The notes below the pieces were generated by a model, which saw only the letters and a list, made by a program, of their open reading frames with translations, was not told the DNA's origin and did not search any database. The position numbers were made by a program, and so were the translations under genes. From Terrabacter sp. Ter38 (lineage in GTDB: Bacteria; Actinomycetota; Actinomycetes; Actinomycetales; Dermatophilaceae), in contig NZ_JALJRZ010000001.1 of assembly GCF_024519435.1 (NCBI RefSeq), positions 558,001 to 622,000 on the forward strand: a stretch of DNA of 64,000 nucleotides, in the 5' to 3' direction. Positions 35,632 through 44,065 of this stretch are shown here, piece after piece; position 1 is the first letter of the stretch; each line of letters begins with the position of its first letter.

Positions 35632-38346
35632 TCAGGGGTTGAGACCTCCGGCCATCAGGCCCGGGCACCGGGCCGCCTCGACGGGGGTCATCGGCGCGAC
35701 GTCCACCGAGGCCTCCCGGGAGCGGCCGAGGTTCCACGACAGGGCGTCCTCGCGGGAGGCGCGTGCCGAGATCGTCGACGGGAGCACGATGCAGGCCGAG
35801 ACGCCGCGCGGGAGGCCGGCGACGATCGCCGGGGTGGCGTCAGCCCCCAGCGTCCGGAGGTAGGCCGCGTCGAGCTTGCCCGTCGCCTGATAGCGGTCGA
35901 TGTTGCGCTGTGCGACCCACGCCTCGGGGTTGGCCAGGCCCCCGACGAGCACGATGGCAACGGCGGAGACGAGCGCCGCCCGCGGCAGCCACCAGCCCGA
36001 GAGACGCACCCCCGCGACGATGACGAGCACGACGAGCAGCCCGAGCCAGAGCTCGAACCCGTCGACGAGCACCCGGAGGAGCGTGAAGCCGTAGGCCTGC
36101 TGGTAGAGGTCCATCCGGTGCAGGGCCGAGCCGACGACGACGAGCGTCAGGGCGCACAGCGCTCCGAGCACCATCCGCAGCACGAGGCGCTCGCGGGACG
36201 TGGAGCGTGGCGCCTTGCGGACCGCGAGCGCCACGGTCGCGAGGGTGAGCACCGTGGCGGCCGTGAGCTGGCCGAAGCCCTGGTGGACGTACTCGGCGTA
36301 CGTCAGCCCCGTCGTGCGCTGGACGTAGTCGTGACCGCCGAAGAGCGCCGCAGCCTGGGCGACGACGAACGCGGCGAAGAGGGCGACGACGAGACCGACG
36401 GGCACGACCCACTCCCAGACCCGGGCCACGGGGCGTCCCTCCGGCAGGGAGACCCGGTCGACGCGCGGCGGGTTGAGGGCGACGTAGCCGGCGGCGAGCA
36501 GGGCGCCACCCATGACGAAGCCGACGAAGAAGCGGAAGGTCAGCCCGTCCCACGCGACGTGCGGCACGATCGCCTGCGCCCACGACCCGAAGACCGCGTC
36601 ACCGGAGGCGAAGAGGCCGCCGAAGACGACGAGCGCGACGAGCGAGATGGCGGCCGTGCGTACGACCGGCCAGACGACGTGGATGCGGCTCGTCGCGGCG
36701 ACGGTGCGCCCGAGGAGCGGCAGGCCGCGCACGGCGGCGAGAGGCCAGGAGGCCAAGCCGGCGACGACGGAGAGGAATCCCTTGGCGTCGGAGAGGGCCG
36801 TGGTGAGCACGACGACCCCGAGCATGACGGAGATGACCGTGAGCCACTCGGCGGCTCGAAGCACCGAGAAGGAGGCGAGGCCGACGCAGAGCACGCTGCT
36901 GACCGTGGTCCAGAGGCGCGCCCGGTGGCGCGTCGTGCGCCAGAGCACGACGCCGCCGAGCAGGAGCACCCCGAAGAGGGCGACCCCGATGTCGCGGTAG
37001 GGCAGGACGACCGCGGACAGGACGCCGACGCCGAGACAGAGCAGCAGCAGGCGCACCTGCGGCCCGAGGCCGGCCTCGGGCCAGAGGTCGCCGAAGAGCG
37101 AGTCGACGACGGGCTTGGGCGCCCCGACCGGAACGCCGGCGTATGCCGTCGGGCGCGCCTCCGCGCCGGGGACGCCGGGCCCTCCGGCCGGGGTGGGTCC
37201 CGCCGCGGCGGGGACGGGTGCGGACACGGTGGGCTCCTCAGGGTCGGGCGCCGCGGTGTGCGCGGTCGCGTCGGTGGTGACGGTCTGGCTCGCGGGACCG
37301 GAGGGGACATCCGCGAGGCCCTCGGTGGCATACGGCGAGGTGCGGGCAGCGTTGCGCGGCAGGACGGCCCGGAGTCGGGCGCCGCGCTCTTCCTCGGGGG
37401 GCGAGACCGCGGAGATGGACCCGCCGTGCAGCTCGCACACCCAGCTCGCGATGGCGAGCCCGATGCCCGTGCCTCCCCCGGCGTCGTCGCCCGATCCGAA
37501 CCGGTCGAAGATCCGGTGCACGTGCTCGGGCGGGATGCCCGGCCCCTCGTCGGCGACCATGAGCCACCACCGGTCGGGGCCGTCGGGCCCCGCGCTCACG
37601 GTGACGCGTCCACCGGCCGGGCTGTGCCGGTCGGCGTTGTCGAGCAGGTTGGCGAGCAGCTGGGCGAGGCGGGCCGCGTCCCCGGTGACGCGCAGGTCGG
37701 CGGGGACGTCGACGACGTGGACGGCGCCGCGCCGGGAGACGCCGGCCTCGGCCACGGCTCCCTCGACGAGCCCGCGGACGTCGACGTCCGCGAGCGCGAG
37801 CGGGGCGCGGCCGCCGTCGACGCGGCTGAGGTCGAGCAGGTCGCCGACGAGCGTCCCGAGTCGCTCGGCCTGGGCCAAGGCGGTGCGCAGGACGACGTCA
37901 TCGGGGCGCACGACACCGTCGACGAGGTTCTCGAGGAGCGCCTGCTGGGCGGCGAGCGGCGTGCGCAGCTCGTGGGAGACCGTGGCGACGAGCTGGCGTC
38001 GCTGCTGGTCGGCGCCGGCGAGGTCGGCGGCCATGGTGTTGAAGGCGTCGGCGAGCACCCCCACCTCGTCGGCGGACGTCGCCGTGACGCGCTGCGAGTA
38101 GTCCCCCGTCGCCATCCGTGATGCCGCCGTCGTCATCTCGCGCAGCGGTGAGGTCATCCCGCGGGCCAGCCACTGGGTGACCCCGAGTGCGGCGGCGACC
38201 GTCACCGGGAGCGTCAGCCAGCCGGGCACACCGGCCCGGTCGCCGATGACGGAGACGAGCGAGGCGGCCACGATGCTGGCCGCGACGAGCAGACCGAGCT
38301 TGGCCTTGATCGAGCGGATGCCGTCGAGCGGCCGGTCGGCGTTCAC
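35632..38346 (-). CDS. Sensor histidine kinase fused to a polytopic DUF4153-like membrane domain
   Basis: The 904-residue protein has two N-terminal membrane helices (residues 16-61), a HAMP linker, and a HisKA domain with His125 in VSHELRTPL. A catalytic ATPase domain follows (NADRHSP, DEGPGIPP, GTGIGLAIA), ending near residue 335. After a Pro/Ala-rich linker comes about 480 residues with roughly eleven hydrophobic segments like the DUF4153/DUF4173 family, a large uncharacterised membrane domain, with a soluble C-terminal end. The ATG overlaps the response-regulator stop (ATGA). The membrane half may sense or transport something and modulate the kinase. Confidence 0.85.
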   Translation of the reverse strand: MNADRPLDGIRSIKAKLGLLVAASIVAASLVSVIGDRAGVPGWLTLPVTVAAALGVTQWLARGMTSPLREMTTAASRMATGDYSQRVTATSADEVGVLADAFNTMAADLAGADQQRRQLVATVSHELRTPLAAQQALLENLVDGVVRPDDVVLRTALAQAERLGTLVGDLLDLSRVDGGRAPLALADVDVRGLVEGAVAEAGVSRRGAVHVVDVPADLRVTGDAARLAQLLANLLDNADRHSPAGGRVTVSAGPDGPDRWWLMVADEGPGIPPEHVHRIFDRFGSGDDAGGGTGIGLAIASWVCELHGGSISAVSPPEEERGARLRAVLPRNAARTSPYATEGLADVPSGPASQTVTTDATAHTAAPDPEEPTVSAPVPAAAGPTPAGGPGVPGAEARPTAYAGVPVGAPKPVVDSLFGDLWPEAGLGPQVRLLLLCLGVGVLSAVVLPYRDIGVALFGVLLLGGVVLWRTTRHRARLWTTVSSVLCVGLASFSVLRAAEWLTVISVMLGVVVLTTALSDAKGFLSVVAGLASWPLAAVRGLPLLGRTVAATSRIHVVWPVVRTAAISLVALVVFGGLFASGDAVFGSWAQAIVPHVAWDGLTFRFFVGFVMGGALLAAGYVALNPPRVDRVSLPEGRPVARVWEWVVPVGLVVALFAAFVVAQAAALFGGHDYVQRTTGLTYAEYVHQGFGQLTAATVLTLATVALAVRKAPRSTSRERLVLRMVLGALCALTLVVVGSALHRMDLYQQAYGFTLLRVLVDGFELWLGLLVVLVIVAGVRLSGWWLPRAALVSAVAIVLVGGLANPEAWVAQRNIDRYQATGKLDAAYLRTLGADATPAIVAGLPRGVSACIVLPSTISARASREDALSWNLGRSREASVDVAPMTPVEAARCPGLMAGGLNP

Positions 38347-39110
38347 GACCCCGCCTCGTCGGGCGTTCCGGGGGTGCTGTCGTGGTCGGGGGCGGCGGCC
38401 GCCTCGAGCGCGTAGCCGACGCCGTGGACGGTGCGGACGCGGTCGGCCCCGATCTTGGCGCGGAGCGACTTCACGTGGCTGTCGAGGGTGCGGGTGCCGC
38501 CGGCGTCCGCCCAGCCCCAGACCTCGCGCATCAGCTCGTCTCGCTCGCGCACGGCGCCCGGCTCGGCGGCGAGCGCCAGCAGCAGGTCGAACTCGAGCGG
38601 CGTCAGGTGCACCTCGCTCCCCCGAGCCGACACGCGCCGCGACCCGCGGTCGACGGTCAGGTCGCCGACCGTCAGCACGGGCGGCTGCTCGGCTGCAAGC
38701 TCGCGCGCCCGCTCGACGCGACGCAGCAGGGCACGGATGCGGGCGACGACCTCACGCATGCGGAACGGCTTGGTCACGTAGTCGTCGGCGCCGACCCCGA
38801 GACCGACGAGGAGGTCGGTCTCGTCCGCGCGCGCCGTGAGCATGAGGACCGGCACCAGGCGCTCCCCCTGGATGCGTCGGCACACCTCGAGCCCGTCGAA
38901 GCCGGGCAGCATGAGGTCGAGGACGACGAGGTCTGGGGCGTGCTCCGCGTGGGCGGCGACGGCGCCGGGCCCGTCGAAGGCTTGGACCACCCGGAAGCCT
39001 TCTGCCACAAGTCGATCCGTGACGGCTTGGTTGATCGTCGGATCGTCCTCGACCACGAGCAGCACGGGAGCGTGGGCGCTCGAGGACGGTGCGGCATACC
39101 CCTGGTTCAT
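38343..39110 (-). CDS. OmpR/PhoB-family response regulator
   Basis: The 255-residue protein has a receiver domain with the acidic pocket EDD (residues 21-23), phosphoacceptor Asp65 in VVLDLMLPG and the conserved Lys in TKPFRMRE. A winged-helix DNA-binding domain follows (LTPLEFDLLLALA, RTLDSHVKSLRAKIG). It is the partner of the overlapping histidine kinase, which would phosphorylate Asp65. The two genes share a 4-bp overlap, so stoichiometry is coupled. Targets are unknown; the class V aminotransferase downstream could be in the regulon. Confidence 0.93.
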   Translation of the reverse strand: MNQGYAAPSSSAHAPVLLVVEDDPTINQAVTDRLVAEGFRVVQAFDGPGAVAAHAEHAPDLVVLDLMLPGFDGLEVCRRIQGERLVPVLMLTARADETDLLVGLGVGADDYVTKPFRMREVVARIRALLRRVERARELAAEQPPVLTVGDLTVDRGSRRVSARGSEVHLTPLEFDLLLALAAEPGAVRERDELMREVWGWADAGGTRTLDSHVKSLRAKIGADRVRTVHGVGYALEAAAAPDHDSTPGTPDEAGS

Positions 39111-39179
39111 GCCCCTGAGCCTAGGAGCGGGCGCGCGGGTGGCGAGGGTGCGACGTGTGGAGATCGTGTGAAGGCCGGC

Positions 39180-39195
39180 CGGGCCCATCGGCCCG
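39180..39195 (-). terminator. Possible short hairpin terminator behind the DsrE gene
   Basis: A 6-bp stem CGGGCC-CATC-GGCCCG lies about 30 bp past the DsrE-like stop codon, in the 113-bp gap before the response-regulator gene. A second small dyad, CCACC-AC-GGTGG, sits just past the stop codon, between it and this hairpin. Weak evidence only. Confidence 0.35.
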
Positions 39196-39223
39196 AGCGG
39201 CCACACCCACCCACCACGGTGGC

Positions 39224-39742
39224 TCAGATGAAGAGCAGCTGCGCGCCCTCCGTCAGCTCGATGAAGTCCGAGGCCGAGATGATCCCCTCGACGTCGTCGC
39301 GGAGGTCGCCCTCGGTCAGGTGCTGCATGTCCGCCGACATCCGGCAGGCCCACAGGTGGCCGCCCGAGCCGACGATCTGGTCGAGGAACTCCGGGACCTC
39401 GGGCACGTCGAGGTCGGCGATGGCCTTCTTCATCTGCGACGTGGCGAGGTGCGTCATCCCAGGGATCCCGCCGAGGCCCTGCGGCATGTGCGTCGCGGTG
39501 TTGCCGAGCATCGTGAACTTCAGGTCGCCCGAGGTCTTCCTGTTGATCATGTCGAAGCCCCAGAAGGTGAAGAAGAGGTGCGTCTCGACGCCCTCCCCCA
39601 GGGCCGCGTTGGCGAGGATGAGGCCCGGGTAGGCCATGTCGAGGTTGCCCTTGCTGCAGATGATCGCCAGTTTGCGGCCCTGCGACTCGGGCGCGTCGAA
39701 CCTCGGCACGAACGGGGTGGTCTGGTCGGCGTGCGTGGTCAT
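39224..39742 (-). CDS. DsrE/DsrF-like sulfur-trafficking protein
   Basis: The 172-residue protein matches the DsrE family: LAIICSKGNLDMAYPGLILANAALGEG at the N-terminal strand-helix (quoted in part: residues about 26-45), a HLFFTFWGFDMI strand, and a late WACRMSADMQHL segment with a candidate sulfur-carrying Cys. A Cys in IICSKG is the other candidate. Such proteins pass persulfide sulfur between enzymes. The ATG overlaps the DsrC-like stop by one base (TGATG), so it is coupled to DsrC and the SQR-like enzyme upstream. Confidence 0.85.
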   Translation of the reverse strand: MTTHADQTTPFVPRFDAPESQGRKLAIICSKGNLDMAYPGLILANAALGEGVETHLFFTFWGFDMINRKTSGDLKFTMLGNTATHMPQGLGGIPGMTHLATSQMKKAIADLDVPEVPEFLDQIVGSGGHLWACRMSADMQHLTEGDLRDDVEGIISASDFIELTEGAQLLFI

Positions 39743-40056
39743 CACACACATCCCTTCGGCTTGGGCAGCCCCGCGACGTAGGCCATCTTTTTGGCCGGCT
39801 TGCCGGGGAAGAGGTCGAAGAGGGACTTGATCGGGGTGCCGGTCTGCGTGCTGACGCGGCGGAGGGTCGCGGTCTCGCGCTGGTGGGCGAAGTCGTCGCG
39901 GAGGAAGTGGACGAGCTTCCAGTGGTCGGCCGTCAGCTCGATCCCGATGAGCCGGGCGAGCTCGGTGCCGAGGTCGTCGGACCACTGGTCGGGACGGGTG
40001 AGGAAGCCCTCGTCGTTGACCTCGACGGCTTGGCCGGCGATCGTCGTGGTGGGCAT
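39742..40056 (-). CDS. DsrC/TusE-family sulfur carrier protein
   Basis: The 104-residue protein has the DsrC/TusE fold pattern: GFLTRPDQWSDDLGTELAR near the start, the DHWKLVHFLRDDF helix in the middle, and a mobile C-terminal arm, PKGCV. The penultimate Cys103 is the conserved persulfide-carrying residue. The second arm cysteine of true DsrC proteins is absent, so it resembles TusE-type carriers. It sits between an SQR-like flavoprotein and a DsrE-like partner in a three-gene operon, implying sulfur transfer rather than tRNA thiolation; that is inference. Confidence 0.88.
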   Translation of the reverse strand: MPTTTIAGQAVEVNDEGFLTRPDQWSDDLGTELARLIGIELTADHWKLVHFLRDDFAHQRETATLRRVSTQTGTPIKSLFDLFPGKPAKKMAYVAGLPKPKGCV

Positions 40057-40087
40057 GGTGACGCTCCTTGTCTGTGTCTGGTCGAGC

Positions 40088-41335
40088 TCAGGCGGCGGGG
40101 ACCTTCCCCGCCATCGACATCTGCGCGGGCAGACCGAGAGGTCGTCCGGGGAGCAGGAGGTTCCAGTAGATGTGGCGGAACGCGAGCTTGCCGACGTGGT
40201 TGGCCCGCGACTCCTTGAGCAGGGTCATGGGACCCAGGCGAGGCAGCGGGAACGTGCCGGTCAGCGGCTCGGTGTCGTAGTTGAAGTCGAGGAGCATCGC
40301 CTTGCCGCCACCGGACTCGACGAAGCAGTTGGCGTGCCCGTCGAAGGAGTGGGTCATGGCCTGCCCGCGAGCGTGCTCGACGAAGTTGTCGACGAACACC
40401 TCGACGGAGAAGTGCGCGACGGAGCCGGCCTTGGAGGTCGGGATGGTGCTCGCGTCGCCGAGGACCCAGATCGCCGGGTGCTCGGTCGAGCGCATCGTGT
40501 GCTTGTCGACCGGGACGTAGTTGAGCTCGTCGCCGAGTCCCGACCGGGTGACGAAGTCGGCGCCCATGTTGAGCGGGATCGTCACGAGCTGGTCGTAGGC
40601 GACCTCGCGCTCGTCGTAGGACACGAGGACGCGCCGGTCCTGGTCCACGTGCTCGACCATGAAGTCGGTCTCGAGGGTGATCCCCTTGTCGGCGAGCAGG
40701 TGGCCCAGCTCGCGGCTCGCGACCGGCTTGGTGAAGGCGCCGTCGAGCGGGGTCACGTAGACGATCTCGGAGCGATCGCGCAGACCCCGGCGGCGCAGGA
40801 AGTCGTCGGCGAGGAACGCGAACTCGAGGGGCGCCACCGGGCACTTGATCGGCATCTCGGTGACGTGCACGACGAGCCGGCCGCCCGAGAAACCGGCGAG
40901 CGACTCGCGGAGCGCCAGGGCGCCGTCGTAGGTGTAGAACTCGCCGACGCTGCGGTGCCACTCGGCCCCGAGCATCCCCGGCGTCTGGTCGGGACGCGGG
41001 CTCGTGCCGGAGGCGATGACGAGCTCGTCGTAGACGAGGGTGCGCCCGTCGAGGAGCGACACCTCACGGGCCTGCGGGTCGACGCGGTCGACGTCGCCGA
41101 GCACGAGCTCGACACCCTGGGTGATGAGACCGTGACGGGTCCTTCTGACCTGCTCCGGCTCGATGAGCCCGAAGGGCAGGAAGAGGTAGCCCGGCTGGTA
41201 GTCGTGCAGGTCGTCCTTGTCGACGACGGTGATGCGCCACTCGCTGGTGGGGAGACGGTGCCTCAGCTTGTTCACGACCATGGTGCCGGCCGTGCCCGCT
41301 CCCAGGACCACGAGGGTTCTCATGGTGGTGGTCAT
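40088..41335 (-). CDS. Sulfide:quinone oxidoreductase-like FAD flavoprotein
   Basis: The 415-residue flavoprotein has the FAD-binding GAGTAG motif (residues 12-17), a YDELVIASG segment, and a second FAD-contact motif WVLGDASTIPTSK near residue 290. Cys165 (IKCPVAPLEF) and Cys337 (ANCFVESGG) are candidates for the redox/polysulfide cysteines. SQR oxidises sulfide to polysulfide at the membrane and reduces quinone. The downstream DsrC- and DsrE-like carriers and the CstR/CsoR-like operator upstream strengthen a sulfide-handling role. Confidence 0.87.
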   Translation of the reverse strand: MTTTMRTLVVLGAGTAGTMVVNKLRHRLPTSEWRITVVDKDDLHDYQPGYLFLPFGLIEPEQVRRTRHGLITQGVELVLGDVDRVDPQAREVSLLDGRTLVYDELVIASGTSPRPDQTPGMLGAEWHRSVGEFYTYDGALALRESLAGFSGGRLVVHVTEMPIKCPVAPLEFAFLADDFLRRRGLRDRSEIVYVTPLDGAFTKPVASRELGHLLADKGITLETDFMVEHVDQDRRVLVSYDEREVAYDQLVTIPLNMGADFVTRSGLGDELNYVPVDKHTMRSTEHPAIWVLGDASTIPTSKAGSVAHFSVEVFVDNFVEHARGQAMTHSFDGHANCFVESGGGKAMLLDFNYDTEPLTGTFPLPRLGPMTLLKESRANHVGKLAFRHIYWNLLLPGRPLGLPAQMSMAGKVPAA

Positions 41336-41344
41336 GCTCCAAAA

Positions 41345-41360
41345 GTACCCCCGTGGGTAT
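41345..41360. promoter_or_regulatory. CsoR/CstR-family operator-like dyad upstream of the SQR operon
   Basis: The 16-bp sequence GTACCCCCGTGGGTAT contains the dyad TACCC-N4-GGGTA about 10 bp upstream of the SQR start codon. This is the TACCC/GGGTA form of operators bound by CsoR-type copper sensors and CstR-type persulfide sensors. Because the operon codes for sulfur-handling proteins, a CstR-like repressor, relieved by persulfide, is the better guess. No repressor gene is present in the window. Confidence 0.65.
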
Positions 41361-41463
41361 CAGGAGCGCTGTGAGCCACCAGACAGAGGGACTGTGAGGT
41401 GAGAGACAAAGGCTTGCCTCACAAGCGATTTCGCCGACATCGCTGTCAGCTGGACGCCAGTGG

Positions 41464-42057
41464 TCAGTCGGCCTTGAGCCACCGACCGAAGAGCCGCGTC
41501 ACGAACGGGAGGAAGACGTAGGTCATCCAGGGCGTCGCGAGCAGTGTCGTCACGAGGACGCGCAGGATGACAGGCCAGTCGCCGCCGAACGGCGAGAGGA
41601 GGTAGGACAGCGCGAGGCTGGTCGGGAAGAAGGCGATCCAGATGACGCTCGCCTGCTTCCAGCGCGGCGGCGGTCCCGTCGGCGCGTCAGCTCCGGCCTC
41701 GTGCACCGACGACGACGCCGGCTCGTCGAACCAGCCCTCGATGCCGGTGCGGTACTCCGTGCGGCGGTGCTCGACGAGGTCCGCCGCCGAGCGCAGCCAC
41801 CGCAGCCGCTCCGGCGACCGCTCCCACGTGTCGAGGTGGGCGCGCGAGTCGAACCGGTAGAGCATGTGCCAGTCCTCGGGGCCGGACCGCACCCATCCGG
41901 CGCCGAGGAAGCCCTCGAAGCGCTCGGCCATCGAGGTTCCGGCGTGGACCCAGGCCTGCATGAGCATCTCGTCCTCGGGAGCCACGCGACGGGTGATGGA
42001 GACGGTCAGCGGACCGTCGACCTCGGCGACGGTCGGCGTGTGGGTGGTGGTGCTCAT
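41464..42057 (-). CDS. Antibiotic-biosynthesis-monooxygenase-like domain with C-terminal membrane anchor
   Basis: The 197-residue protein has an N-terminal ABM/EthD-like ferredoxin fold (about residues 15-110), with the segment YRFDSRAHLDTWERSPER typical of dimeric alpha-beta barrel monooxygenase-like proteins. After a linker, two hydrophobic helices follow (ASVIWIAFFPTSLALSYL and a final one), so it is membrane-tethered. The ATG has a strong AGGAGGAG ribosome-binding site. It precedes the SQR operon on the same strand but is separated from it by 128 bp that include the operator. Confidence 0.8.
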   Translation of the reverse strand: MSTTTHTPTVAEVDGPLTVSITRRVAPEDEMLMQAWVHAGTSMAERFEGFLGAGWVRSGPEDWHMLYRFDSRAHLDTWERSPERLRWLRSAADLVEHRRTEYRTGIEGWFDEPASSSVHEAGADAPTGPPPRWKQASVIWIAFFPTSLALSYLLSPFGGDWPVILRVLVTTLLATPWMTYVFLPFVTRLFGRWLKAD

Positions 42058-42112
42058 GGGGCTCCTCCTGGGGTGGGTCCGGGGCGGCCGGTGACGGCCC
42101 CGGAACGCGACG

Positions 42113-42144
42113 ATGCCGGCCGCCCCGGAGGGGGCGACCGGCAT
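42113..42144 (-). terminator. Hairpin terminator of the rpsB-tsf operon
   Basis: A 14-bp stem with one mismatch (ATGCCGGCCGCCCC with GGGGCGACCGGCAT) on a GGAG loop lies about 65 bp past the tsf stop. One copy of the window-wide octamer overlaps its outer edge. Confidence 0.7.
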
Positions 42145-42208
42145 ACGTCGTCGTGATGCGCGGGTTCGGCGCTACGCGTGGTGCGACGGCACGAAGGAGG
42201 TCAGGACC

Positions 42209-43039
42209 TCACTGGCCGACGCGGAAGCGCGCGAAGGACTTCGCCGTGGCGCCGCCCTCCTCGAGCACCTTGCCGACGGTCTTCTTGGCGTCCTTGGCGA
42301 AGGCCTGCTCGAGCAGGACGTTCTCCTTGAAGAAGCCGTTGACGCGACCCTCGATGATGCGGGGAAGTGCAGCCTCGGGCTTGCCCTCCTCCTTGGCCGT
42401 GGCCTCGGCGACGCGACGCTCGTTCTCGACCGTCTCGGCCGGGACCTCCTCGCGCGTCAGCACCGTGGGGCTGAACGCGGCGATGTGCATCGCGACGTCG
42501 CGACCGACGGTCTCGTCGCCACCCTCGAGCGCGACGAGGACACCGATCTGCGCGGGCAGGTCGGGGCTCGTCTTGTGGAGGTAGGACACGACCTTGTCGC
42601 CCTCGAGGCGCGCCACGCGGCGGACCTCGATCTTCTCGCCGATGGTGGCGTTGGCCTCGTCGAGCAGCTCCTGGACGGTCTTGCCGTCCTCGAGCGTGCT
42701 GGCGAGGAGCGAGTCGGCGTCGGTCGCGCCGGCGGCGACAGCCTGCGTGAGGACCTGGTCGGCCAGGGCGATGAACTTCTCGCCCTTCGCGACGAAGTCG
42801 GTCTCGCAGTTGACCTCGACCAGGGTGCCGACGCCGTCGGTGGCCGAGGCCGCCACGAGGCCGTTGGAGGCCGAGCGGCCCTCACGCTTCGTGACGCCCT
42901 TGAGGCCCTTGACGCGAAGGATCTCGATGGCCTTGGCGCGGTCGCCCTCGGCCTCGTCGAGCGCCTTCTTGACGTCCATCATGCCGGCGCCCGTCTGCTC
43001 GCGCAGCGCCTTGATGTCAGCGGCGGTGTAGTTCGCCAT
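42209..43039 (-). CDS. tsf: Translation elongation factor Ts
   Basis: The 276-residue guanine-nucleotide exchange factor regenerates EF-Tu-GTP. The N-terminal UBA-like domain is textbook (ADIKALREQTGAGMMDVKKAL) and the LVEVNCETDFVAK core motif is present near residue 73. The remaining length fits the two-subdomain core. It follows rpsB by 63 bp. Unlike the common actinobacterial order, pyrH does not follow directly; a hairpin terminator and unrelated genes come next. Confidence 0.98.
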   Translation of the reverse strand: MANYTAADIKALREQTGAGMMDVKKALDEAEGDRAKAIEILRVKGLKGVTKREGRSASNGLVAASATDGVGTLVEVNCETDFVAKGEKFIALADQVLTQAVAAGATDADSLLASTLEDGKTVQELLDEANATIGEKIEVRRVARLEGDKVVSYLHKTSPDLPAQIGVLVALEGGDETVGRDVAMHIAAFSPTVLTREEVPAETVENERRVAEATAKEEGKPEAALPRIIEGRVNGFFKENVLLEQAFAKDAKKTVGKVLEEGGATAKSFARFRVGQ

Positions 43040-43102
43040 GCTCTGTATCGCTCTTTTCGTCAGTGGAGATTGACTCGTGTGATGCGGCTGGTGCGAAGGC
43101 CG

Positions 43103-44065
43103 TCAGGCCTGCTCGGCACCGGCCGTCGCCTCGGCGGGAGCCTCGGTGGCCTCGGCAGCCGGAGCCTCAGCGGCCGGAGCCTCGGTGGCCTCGGCAGCCG
43201 GCGCCTCAGCGGCCGGGGCCGCAGCGGCGTCAGCGGCGTCAGCGGCGTGAGCCTCGGTCGCCTCGGCGGCGGGGGCCTCGGTGGTCTCCGTGGCGGTCGC
43301 GGCGTCGGCGTAGAGCTCGCGCTCCCACTCGGCCAGCGGCTCCTCGGCCTGGGCGTCGCCACCGGACTTGCCCGACGAGCGCTGGACGAGACCGTCGGCG
43401 ACGGCGTCGGCGATGACCCGGGTCAGCAGCGTGACGGAGCGGATCGCGTCGTCGTTGCCGGGGATCTTGTAGTCGACCTCGTCGGGGTCGCAGTTCGTGT
43501 CGAGGATCGCGATGACCGGGAGGCCGAGCTTGCGCGCCTCGTCGACGGCGAGGTGCTCCTTCTTGGTGTCGACGATCCACACGGCCGAGGGGACCTTGGC
43601 CATGGTGCGGATGCCACCCAGGGTGCGCTCGAGCTTGATCATCTCGCGCTTGAGGATGAGCAGCTCCTTCTTCGTGTAGCCCGAGCCGGCCACGTCGTCG
43701 AAGTTCAGCTCCTCGAGCTCCTTGAGGCGCGTGAGGCGCTTGGAGATCGTCTGGAAGTTGGTGAGCATGCCACCGAGCCAGCGGTGGTTGACGTACGGCA
43801 TGCCGACGCGCGTCGCCTGCTCGGCGATGGGCTCCTGGGCCTGCTTCTTCGTGCCGACGAAGAGGATGGTGCCACCGTGGGCGACCGTCTCCTTGACGAA
43901 GTCGTACGCGTTGTTGATGTACGTCAGCGACTGCTGCAGGTCGATGATGTAGATGCCGTTGCGCTCGGTCATGATGAAGCGCTTCATCTTGGGGTTCCAG
44001 CGACGGGTCTGGTGCCCGAAGTGGACGCCGCTCTCGAGGAGCTGGCGCATGGTGACGACGGCCAT
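43103..44065 (-). CDS. rpsB: 30S ribosomal protein S2 with Ala/Glu-rich C-terminal extension
   Basis: The family core occupies about residues 1-235: [22 protein letters not shown] at the start (partly quoted), a [20 protein letters not shown] region and a final [12 protein letters not shown] helix. An extra 80-residue tail is made of Ala, Glu, Pro and Thr in repeating units such as [11 protein letters not shown], giving 320 residues against about 240 in E. coli. The tail is probably unstructured and exposed on the ribosome surface. A GGGAGA ribosome-binding site lies upstream; expression with tsf is expected. Confidence 0.97.
   Translation of the reverse strand: MAVVTMRQLLESGVHFGHQTRRWNPKMKRFIMTERNGIYIIDLQQSLTYINNAYDFVKETVAHGGTILFVGTKKQAQEPIAEQATRVGMPYVNHRWLGGMLTNFQTISKRLTRLKELEELNFDDVAGSGYTKKELLILKREMIKLERTLGGIRTMAKVPSAVWIVDTKKEHLAVDEARKLGLPVIAILDTNCDPDEVDYKIPGNDDAIRSVTLLTRVIADAVADGLVQRSSGKSGGDAQAEEPLAEWERELYADAATATETTEAPAAEATEAHAADAADAAAAPAAEAPAAEATEAPAAEAPAAEATEAPAEATAGAEQA

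Noticed and set aside
37328-37336. A further GGCATAC copy counted with the octamer
   Set aside because: The preceding base is T, so it matches only the 7-mer and was left out of the count of 33.
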